Assembly (NCBI GenBank): GCA_937921595.1 | Contig: CAKZTD010000112.1 | Span: 1 to 64,000 of the forward strand | DNA length: 64,000 nucleotides | DNA from: an uncultured Saprospiraceae bacterium | Lineage (GTDB): Bacteria; Bacteroidota; Bacteroidia; Chitinophagales; Saprospiraceae | Direction of reading: 5' to 3' | Shown: positions 29,236 through 35,602 of the stretch, piece after piece | How positions within the stretch are numbered: position 1 is the first letter of the stretch | Layout: each line of letters opens with the position of its first letter | Program-made: the position numbers and the translations under genes | The notes under the pieces: model-generated | The model's input: the letters and a program-made list of their open reading frames with translations, nothing else | What the model was told of the DNA's origin: nothing | The model's database searches: none

Positions 29236-30087
29236 ATGCGAAAAGCAATAAAATTTTTAAAAAACATCTTTGATCCTAAATCAAGTTTATATTCTATATT
29301 ATTAGGTTCAATGAGCTTTCTGGCGATACTCATTTCTTTGTTGACTTTAAAGGAAATGAAAGTTCAAAGAGAATTGAGTATGATGCCAATTGCGAGAGTT
29401 CAAAGTTTTGAAAATGTTTATATTCATGTAGATTCTTCCTGCCAGGACATGATCTATAATGATGAAATAAACGTTCATAAATCGTTTGATAATCAATCTG
29501 AAAATCCAGAATTTACAAACGAAAAAATATCAGATTGGTTTGTATTGAGTTTAATAAATATTGGAGAAGGAAGCGCTATTGATATTGAAGTAGAATGGAA
29601 CATTAATTATAAGTGGTTTCAAGAATATTTTGCTGATTTAAAAATTGACGAAGATATTTTCAAATTTACTTTAGACAATCAAAATATATTTGTTGTAAAT
29701 AAAAACTGTTCAAATATTAAATCAGGTAAATCAGCACCTACACTTTCAAAAATCACTTATTCTCATTTATTATCTGCTTCAAATTCTTCAGAAAGAATTA
29801 AAATAAATATTCCTGAATTAATATTAAAACTTCAGGTGGCTGCAATCAAAGGAGCGTGGTTAGGTGAAGGGCAAAATGCTGAAAATTTAACAAGCATTCC
29901 TGTTGAACACCAGTTTAAAATTAAATACAATTCAGTAAATGGTTTAGAATATCAGGATACTTATAAAGCAAGTGTTTCTCTTACTTCTCCTTTGATCGAA
30001 ACTCAGATGAAATCAGGGAAAGAGACTATTTTTTCTGCTTCGTATAATAATTTTATTGTGGAATTTATCGTAGAGAAATTACCTTGA
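29236..30087 (+). CDS. Hypothetical membrane-anchored protein
   Basis: 283 residues. A basic N-terminus is followed by one transmembrane helix (~20-38, SILLGSMSFLAILISLLTL), a short coiled-coil-like stretch and a beta-rich domain of ~230 residues (SLINIGEGSAIDIEVEWNIN...). No known motif was recognised. It follows the M28 gene by 56 bp on the same strand, and is convergent with the sialidase-like lipoprotein gene. It may be inner-membrane with a periplasmic domain. Confidence 0.65.
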   Translation: MRKAIKFLKNIFDPKSSLYSILLGSMSFLAILISLLTLKEMKVQRELSMMPIARVQSFENVYIHVDSSCQDMIYNDEINVHKSFDNQSENPEFTNEKISDWFVLSLINIGEGSAIDIEVEWNINYKWFQEYFADLKIDEDIFKFTLDNQNIFVVNKNCSNIKSGKSAPTLSKITYSHLLSASNSSERIKINIPELILKLQVAAIKGAWLGEGQNAENLTSIPVEHQFKIKYNSVNGLEYQDTYKASVSLTSPLIETQMKSGKETIFSASYNNFIVEFIVEKLP

Positions 30088-30118
30088 TTTTTACCCAATT
30101 GTTAAACAACTTCAATAT

Positions 30119-31345
30119 TTACAATACAATTTCTCCAGTCTTAATTCTAGTCTCTTCCCCATCAATTTCCGTCCACGCTAAAATCAACCTGTCCTTTATT
30201 TTTTCTAAAACAGGGAATCCACTTTTTCTCTTAGCAGAAGTTTCTATCAAAGTATGTTGACTGAGAAGCGTCGATGTTTTAGAATCAATAATAGCCAATT
30301 TGATTGCTGCCTGATCTTCTTTTTTATCCAGCCAAGTCAGATAAGTATTTCCTTTTTCTAAAAAAATATCAACTCGTCCAAGTGGATCAATGTCATCAAT
30401 AATTAATGGGGCTGAAAAAGTCGCCCCAGCATCTTTGGAGAAAATTACTTTGACCATTGGTTTTTCATTAGCAGCTGTAAACCAAGCAACGGCAACTTCA
30501 TTTTTGAAAGTAGAAACAGCTGGGCCATTGACAGGACAACCAGTGATGTGCCAATTATCATTTGAAATATTTCGAGCTTGTGTCCAATCTAATCCGATTT
30601 TTCTAACGATAGAAATATCTCTGATTTCTTCAGCTGTCCGATCTCGATAAACAATGATTGGTCCTTGAGGAGTCATCGCTGCATCTGTCTGGCAACAGTC
30701 ACAAATTCTATCATCCAGTTCCACTTCACTAAAAATATTTCCTTCTTCATCAAATTCCGCAGTACGAAGCGACATTGCTCCTCCATGACCATGGCCATGA
30801 TCGCCTGAACTTGCTTCTCCTGTCTTTGTGTTTCGGCCATCGAGCCAAGTGGCGAGTATCCTATTTTGAGGAGCTGCGATCAATGTAACAAAACCATGTT
30901 CTGCAGCAATACTATCACGGTGCAAAATAAAATCAGTTGACCAGTTTTTACCTTGATCACTCGACTGCGAAATATGAACATCATAGTCATAAGTTCCTGG
31001 AGCACTTTTTTGAAGCCAATGCGCAGCAAGTGTTTTTCCATCTCCATGAACCGCAAGAGAAGGGAAGTCTGCCCAATTCACAAACCAATCATTTCCAGTC
31101 GCAATCGTAGTTGCTGTTGACCAATGATCGGTTTCCAATTTTGAAAATTGCAAAGCATCCGTCGTATCATTCAGGTATTCAACCCAAGATAAATAAGCAT
31201 CGCCATTATTAGAAACAAAAAGATTTGCTTCACCTCCAGATTTGCATGGATTTGGAATTTCGGTTAGAGTAGGGGAGGCTAAAGGTGTTGTTTCGGTACA
31301 AGCAAAGATCCCAAAAATTAGAATACAAAAAATAAAAACTCTCAT
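30119..31345 (-). CDS. Sialidase-like Asp-box lipoprotein with a CDCC motif
   Basis: 408 residues. The lipoprotein signal ends IFGIFAC (Cys at 16). The body is a beta-propeller of the BNR/sialidase type, with Asp-boxes SSDQGKNWS and FSKDAGATFS. A His-rich loop (SSGDHGHGHGG) and a Cys cluster (DDRICDCCQTDAAM) fall in the middle and could bind metal. The Cys cluster marks a subgroup of sialidase-like bacterial proteins whose enzyme activity is unproven. It is monocistronic. Confidence 0.8.
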   Translation of the reverse strand: MRVFIFCILIFGIFACTETTPLASPTLTEIPNPCKSGGEANLFVSNNGDAYLSWVEYLNDTTDALQFSKLETDHWSTATTIATGNDWFVNWADFPSLAVHGDGKTLAAHWLQKSAPGTYDYDVHISQSSDQGKNWSTDFILHRDSIAAEHGFVTLIAAPQNRILATWLDGRNTKTGEASSGDHGHGHGGAMSLRTAEFDEEGNIFSEVELDDRICDCCQTDAAMTPQGPIIVYRDRTAEEIRDISIVRKIGLDWTQARNISNDNWHITGCPVNGPAVSTFKNEVAVAWFTAANEKPMVKVIFSKDAGATFSAPLIIDDIDPLGRVDIFLEKGNTYLTWLDKKEDQAAIKLAIIDSKTSTLLSQHTLIETSAKRKSGFPVLEKIKDRLILAWTEIDGEETRIKTGEIVL

Positions 31346-31387
31346 ATTTAATTCTTTAAATCACTCCAAATATTATAAACTTCTCCC

Positions 31388-31466
31388 TCACTATTTACGC
31401 AGCAAATCTATTACTATCACCGTAGGTGATCTATCCTTATTTCGACGAAGGAGAAATCTATCCCTT
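31388..31466. repeat. Dispersed intergenic repeat (AATCTATCCC family), second copy
   Basis: CACTATTTACGCAGCAAATC leads into GTAGGTGATCTATCC and TTTCGACGAAGGAGAAATC. It matches the block at 10811-10865 in order and spacing. Like that block, it follows directly on the stop codon of a minus-strand gene. Confidence 0.65.
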
Positions 31467-31472
31467 TATTCT

Positions 31473-32564
31473 CTATTTTAAAATAAAAGCATCCGCCCGA
31501 GTAATCGGATGATAATAATCCGCTTCATCTTTCAAGATGCTAGCTGTAGTAATTTCAATCGCTGCGATCTCTACACGAACTCCTTTATATTTTAAATGCC
31601 GAACTAATTCTACATAATCAGAATCACCAGAAAGAATGATAATGGTATCGACCTTATCTGCTAATTGAGTAGCATTAATCGAAAGCGGAATATCTGCGGA
31701 TTTATGACAAGGAACCACCGATCCAAAATAATGGGTATGTAAACGATCTGCTAATTTTTTAGAAATACTTCGACCCTCTCGGAAATAAATCAAACGATTC
31801 AATCCACGACCATTCAATAATTTTGGAATGACTGTATCGTAATTTAGAACTGCACTTTTATTATTTGTCAGTTTGGTCAAACTCATCTCGATATTATTCC
31901 CGTCAATGAGGATTCCAACTGTTTGAGAAATTTTTACAGAATCATTAGATTGTACAGGAGTTGATGCAGTACTTTTTGATGTATTAGAAGATTTGTTCTG
32001 TTCCGAAGACCTGTCCGAAGATCTATCTGTCGATCTTTCCGTTGACCTTTTTTCAACAGGCTTATGCTGAGGCCTGTTGACAGATTCTGGATTTGGATTA
32101 GGCCTTGTCCTATTTTGAGGTTGAGCTTGTTTTTGTGGTTGAGGTCTATTTTGAGACTGTGTTTGAGGATTTGATTTTTCCTGCGTTTGCGGTTTAGATT
32201 GTGTTCGCGGTTGTGGCTTGGCTTGAGTCCGCGGTTGTGGTTTGGGTTTAGATTGAGTCCGAGGTTGTTGAGTGGACTGGCTTTGTTTTTTTTCCGGTGT
32301 TTGGTCCTGAGTTTGAGATTTAGGACTTACAACTTTCCGAGCCGCAGGCTTTCTAGCAGGAGCCTTTTTAGTCGTTGTTTTTTTTGCTGGAGTTTTAGAA
32401 TCCTCCGTATTTTGCTTCTCCGCCGCAGGTTTTCTAGGAGCTCTAGGTTTTCTAGGCGCAGGAGTTTTCTTTTCTTTACTCTTAGGAGTAATTTTTATAA
32501 TAGTCTGATCATCTGAAGGATCAGGTTTCTTATTTCTAGGATTTTGGTTAGTTCTTTTAGCCAT
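31473..32564 (-). CDS. NYN-domain (LabA/DUF88-type) protein with long disordered basic N-terminus
   Basis: 363 residues. Residues 1-~210 are low complexity: Lys/Pro/Arg-rich, then Gln/Pro/Thr-rich with repeats such as QPRTQSKPKP, then Ser/Arg-rich (STERSTDRSSDRSSE). Residues ~215-363 form an NYN/PIN-like domain (GILIDGNNIE, ...KVDTIIILSGDSDYVELVRHLKYKGVRVEI), with the conserved Asp residues of this nuclease fold. NYN proteins act on RNA. The basic tail could bind nucleic acid or drive condensation (inferred). Confidence 0.88.
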   Translation of the reverse strand: MAKRTNQNPRNKKPDPSDDQTIIKITPKSKEKKTPAPRKPRAPRKPAAEKQNTEDSKTPAKKTTTKKAPARKPAARKVVSPKSQTQDQTPEKKQSQSTQQPRTQSKPKPQPRTQAKPQPRTQSKPQTQEKSNPQTQSQNRPQPQKQAQPQNRTRPNPNPESVNRPQHKPVEKRSTERSTDRSSDRSSEQNKSSNTSKSTASTPVQSNDSVKISQTVGILIDGNNIEMSLTKLTNNKSAVLNYDTVIPKLLNGRGLNRLIYFREGRSISKKLADRLHTHYFGSVVPCHKSADIPLSINATQLADKVDTIIILSGDSDYVELVRHLKYKGVRVEIAAIEITTASILKDEADYYHPITRADAFILK

Positions 32565-32927
32565 CGGTTATTATTGTGTTATTTTTCTTTTTCTATCGTA
32601 CGGATATTTGAGTAAGTTGTTCAAAAACATCCCTTAAGTAGTTTCGAAGAAGTAATTTAATATTTCTTCTATATTACTAAAACTCTAAATTAGGATTTAA
32701 AAAGCCAAACCCACCCTGTTTATAGATAATTTTAAAATGAAGAGTTATTTATAAATTGCCCTATGAAATCTAATTTTAGCCTTTTTTGATGAAAAAATAA
32801 ACACTTTGATCAAAATCAACGTTTATTATTTTGGAATACATGAAGAAATGTTCATATTTTGGTTTGTTTTAAAAAATGAAGTTGTTCAGAACACATTCTT
32901 GAACAACTTCAAATAAAGCTTTAAGCA
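32565..32927. other. Protein-free gap with an inverted repeat
   Basis: The only structure I see is GAAGTTGTTCA/TGAACAACTTC (~32879-32889 with 32900-32910), just before the fatty-acid-hydroxylase gene. The right arm recurs at 27401-27411, upstream of the M28 gene, at a similar distance from the ATG. The rest is plain AT-rich DNA. Confidence 0.6.
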
Positions 32928-33947
32928 ATGAAATACCTAGAAGCATTTATCAATGGTTATAAAGGATACGCCAGTTATCTATGGCATGAAATTACTCACC
33001 CGGGCTGGCACAATTATTTTTATTGGTTGCTCTTAGTGTCTGTGTTTTTCTTTGCACTGGAAATTGTAAAACCATGGAGAAAAGATCAGGCTAATTTTCG
33101 AAAAGATTTCTGGTTAGACGTCTTCTACATGTTTTTCAACTTCTTTTTATTTTCCTTACTTATTTATGCTCCGATTTCGAATGTTGTTGTTGAATTTATA
33201 AAAGATGGCTTTTTTCTGGTCGGTGTAGATATCAAAGAATTAAATCCTCTGTGGAGCCTACCATTATGGGCGGTACTATTGATTGGTTTTGTGTTGAGAG
33301 ATTTTATTCAATGGTGGATTCATCGCTTATTGCACAGAGTGACTTTTCTTTGGGAATTCCATAAAGTCCATCACTCGGTTGAAGAGATGGGATTTGCGGC
33401 TCACCTTAGATATCATTGGATGGAAAATGTCGTTTACAAAAGTCTTGAGTATTTGCCATTGGCATTTTTAATAGGCTTGCGTCTCGATCAATTTTTTGTG
33501 ATCCATATTTTTACGTTGGCAGTTGGTCATTTCAATCATTCAAATATCTCTGTAAAAGGTTGGATCAAAGGTGGTATTCTCGGCTTGCTGATTGGAATTG
33601 TTTTAGGATTTAATCTGTTGGAATTGAATGTGTTTATCAACTCAACTGTCAATCCTTATATAATCGTAGCAATAGGTACGAGTATTGGAGCAATAGCTTT
33701 GGGACCGATTATGAAGTATCTTTTTAATAGCCCAGAAATGCACATATGGCACCATGCTTATGAATTGCCAAAGGGTAGGAAATATGGAATTAATTTCGGC
33801 TTGACGTTAGCGATTTGGGATTACATTTTTGGTACCGCTGAGATTCCACATGATGGAAAAGATATTCGACTTGGCTTTCCAGGGATTGAAAATTTTCCTA
33901 CTAATTTTGTAAAACAAGCAACTCATGGCTTTCATAAAGATGATTGA
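32928..33947 (+). CDS. Fatty-acid hydroxylase/sterol-desaturase family membrane enzyme
   Basis: 339 residues with several transmembrane helices (~30-47, 65-90, 115-135, 175-200, 215-255). The histidine clusters WWIHRLLHR, WEFHKVHHS and MHIWHHAY fit the di-iron HxxxH/HxxHH pattern of the family. The reaction is oxygen-dependent hydroxylation or desaturation of a lipid; the substrate is unknown (carotenoid, sterol or fatty acid). It is complete, with the start ATG preceded by an inverted repeat. Confidence 0.9.
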   Translation: MKYLEAFINGYKGYASYLWHEITHPGWHNYFYWLLLVSVFFFALEIVKPWRKDQANFRKDFWLDVFYMFFNFFLFSLLIYAPISNVVVEFIKDGFFLVGVDIKELNPLWSLPLWAVLLIGFVLRDFIQWWIHRLLHRVTFLWEFHKVHHSVEEMGFAAHLRYHWMENVVYKSLEYLPLAFLIGLRLDQFFVIHIFTLAVGHFNHSNISVKGWIKGGILGLLIGIVLGFNLLELNVFINSTVNPYIIVAIGTSIGAIALGPIMKYLFNSPEMHIWHHAYELPKGRKYGINFGLTLAIWDYIFGTAEIPHDGKDIRLGFPGIENFPTNFVKQATHGFHKDD

Positions 33948-34080
33948 TCTTTCATCTTGTTAAAATGTACTTTTCCGACATTTTGATTGTACTTTATTGT
34001 AAATCAGAAAATTAGGTATTATGCCTATATGTTATGGGAGTGTTTTTTTTATTTCAAAATAAAGTTTCTCCAGTGAAAAA

Positions 34081-34112
34081 TTGAATTTCTCAAAATAAAT
34101 ACCGTATTTTTA
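34081..34112 (+). promoter_or_regulatory. Possible promoter of the his leader region
   Basis: TTG at 34081, 21-bp spacer, then TATTTTTA at 34105. It is close to the Bacteroidota pattern (TTG, ~20 bp, TAnnTTTG) but lacks the final G. Transcription from here would include both leader peptides. Confidence 0.4.
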
Positions 34113-34143
34113 CCCTCAGTTAATTATAGATGACCACTGCAAT

Positions 34144-34200
34144 ATGATTTTAATCCAATTACATCAGAATTCACATCATTATAATACGTCTATAACGTAA
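34144..34200 (+). CDS. His-containing leader peptide 1 of the his operon
   Basis: An 18-codon frame, MILIQLHQNSHHYNTSIT, with three His codons. A terminator hairpin (34228-34261) follows. The bases around the stop codon (CGTCTATAACGTAA, 34187-34200) can pair, with small bulges, with the 5' half and loop of that terminator (34235-34248). This is the layout of ribosome-mediated attenuation: stalling at His codons frees the anti-terminator. It is weaker than leader 2 but has the same design. Confidence 0.65.
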   Translation: MILIQLHQNSHHYNTSIT

Positions 34201-34227
34201 ATGAGGAGCTGATGCAAGAACAACAAT

Positions 34228-34261
34228 AAAAGGCTTATCGTTTATACGGTAGGTCTTTTTT
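34228..34261 (+). terminator. Attenuator terminator 1
   Basis: AAAAGGCTTATCG (34228-34240) pairs through its whole length with CGGTAGGTCTTTT (34247-34259) when G-U pairs are allowed. A T-run follows. Its 5' arm shares AAAAGGCTTA with terminator 2. Confidence 0.8.
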
Positions 34262-34294
34262 AGTTTTATGAAAGAGATACATCAAGTTTTAACC

Positions 34295-34368
34295 ACTTTT
34301 TCAAGTTTAGTCGAAGGATAAGGAAGAGGTAACTTGAAAAAAGAAATAAAGACAAGTTTGTAACTTGT
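34295..34368 (+). repeat. Dispersed repeat family 1, copy 3
   Basis: The element starts ACTTTTTCAAGTTTAG and ends GACAAGTTTGTAACTTGTC. It lies exactly between the two his attenuators. Confidence 0.75.
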
Positions 34369-34424
34369 CACCAAAGAATTAAACAAAAGATAATAATAAC
34401 TGTTACAACAGTCAAATATCAGAA

Positions 34425-34487
34425 ATGAACTTTAATCAAAATTTCCATCTTCATCATCATGCTTTTGTAGAACGCTGCAAATGGTGA
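34425..34487 (+). CDS. His-rich leader peptide 2 of the his operon
   Basis: A 20-codon frame, MNFNQNFHLHHHAFVERCKW, with four His codons within five positions. The segment over its stop codon (GCAAATGGTGAG, 34477-34488) can pair with 34517-34529, the 5' arm and loop of the following terminator. So a ribosome stalled at the His codons would favour anti-termination, and one reaching the stop would allow termination. This is a standard histidine attenuator, read directly from the sequence. Confidence 0.88.
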   Translation: MNFNQNFHLHHHAFVERCKW

Positions 34488-34510
34488 GGAAGGTATATCT
34501 ATACGTTCTG

Positions 34511-34547
34511 AAAAGGCTTACCATTTTGCAATGGTAAGCCTTTTTTT
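34511..34547 (+). terminator. Attenuator terminator 2 before hisG
   Basis: A 15-bp perfect stem AAAAGGCTTACCATT/AATGGTAAGCCTTTT with loop TTGC, followed by T7. It lies 24 bases after leader 2 and ~115 bp before hisG. Confidence 0.92.
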
Positions 34548-34630
34548 ATTGCCCTAGTTTGAGAATCTTTCAAAGTTTCTTAAGCCTGAAATCAAACTAA
34601 TTTAATCAACGACGCTTTATAATGACTAGA

Positions 34631-34666
34631 GTCATTTCGAGCGAATAAATTAAGTCGAAAAATGAC
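34631..34666. repeat. Inverted repeat covering the hisG start codon
   Basis: GTCATTTCGA (34631-34640) and TCGAAAAATGAC (34655-34666) form an imperfect hairpin. The hisG ATG (34662) lies in the right arm. A sister element covers the hisA start (39918-39951). Confidence 0.65.
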
Positions 34667-35519
34667 AACATTAAGATTAGCAATCCAAAAATCAGGAAGA
34701 CTAAGTGATGCTTCCAAAGGCCTTCTTAAAGAATGCGGAATCAATCTCCAAAATGGGAAAAATAAATTACTCGCTCCAGCAGTCAATTTTCCACTAGAAA
34801 TACTATACCTCCGAGATGATGACATTCCACAATATGTAGAAGATGGAATCGCAGATATCGGAATACTCGGAGAAAATGTAGTCGCCGAATCTGCAAAGAA
34901 TATCATGGTCAAACAAAAACTAGGTTTCTCAAAATGCCGATTATCTCTTGCCATTGCAAAGAGTGAAGAATTTACCGATCTCTCTTGGTTTCAATCCAAA
35001 AAAATCGCAACCTCCTATCCTCAAATCTTATCTGACTATCTTTTAAAAAATAACATCCAATGCGAAATTCACAAAATCAGTGGCTCTGTAGAAATTGCAC
35101 CAAGTATCGGATTAGCAGATGCCGTTTGTGATATCGTGAGTTCAGGTAGCACCCTTTTCAGCAATGGACTTAAAGAAGTGAAAGTCATCATGCGATCCGA
35201 AGCGGTCCTTGTTGCCAATGAAAATATGTCAATTGATAAACAAGCAATTCTCAATCAATTTCTATTCAGAATAGAATCGGTCAACCGAGCCAAATCCAGT
35301 AAATACATCATCTTAAACGCACCTAACGAAAAGGTAAAAGAAATCAGCAACTTGCTCCCAGGAATGCGAAGCCCAACGGTCGTCTCCTTATCAGAACCAG
35401 GCTGGTCCGCGATCCATTCCGTAGTCAACGAACAAAAATTCTGGGAGGTCATCGATCAACTAAAATCCAAAGGCGCCGAAGGCATCCTAGTTGTCCCCAT
35501 AGAAAAAATGATCCTCTAA
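34662..35519 (+). CDS. hisG: ATP phosphoribosyltransferase
   Basis: 285 residues, the long form with a C-terminal regulatory ACT-like domain (~210-285, ending GAEGILVVPIEKMIL). It catalyses the first step of histidine synthesis, ATP plus PRPP to phosphoribosyl-ATP. Family motifs are the N-terminal LRLAIQKSGRLSD, DIGILGENV and SGSVEIAPSIGLADAVCDIVSSGSTL, the last being the PRPP-binding loop. The long form is usually active alone, without HisZ, and is feedback-inhibited by histidine. It is the first gene of the operon, behind two attenuators; its ATG lies inside an inverted repeat. Confidence 0.96.
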   Translation: MTTLRLAIQKSGRLSDASKGLLKECGINLQNGKNKLLAPAVNFPLEILYLRDDDIPQYVEDGIADIGILGENVVAESAKNIMVKQKLGFSKCRLSLAIAKSEEFTDLSWFQSKKIATSYPQILSDYLLKNNIQCEIHKISGSVEIAPSIGLADAVCDIVSSGSTLFSNGLKEVKVIMRSEAVLVANENMSIDKQAILNQFLFRIESVNRAKSSKYIILNAPNEKVKEISNLLPGMRSPTVVSLSEPGWSAIHSVVNEQKFWEVIDQLKSKGAEGILVVPIEKMIL

Positions 35520-35530
35520 TCAATACCCGA

Positions 35531-35592
35531 AGAACCTAAAGGACTCAACGCAATAACTTCAACACATCCAGAGCCTGAAAGGCTCCACGCAA
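35531..35592 (+). repeat. Two tandem hairpin units before hisDC
   Basis: The units AGAACCTAAAGGACTCAACG and AGAGCCTGAAAGGCTCCACG are degenerate copies 39 bp apart. The second forms the stem GAGCC/GGCTC. They fill the hisG-hisDC spacer. Confidence 0.65.
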
Positions 35593-35602
35593 AAAAGAAA
35601 AA

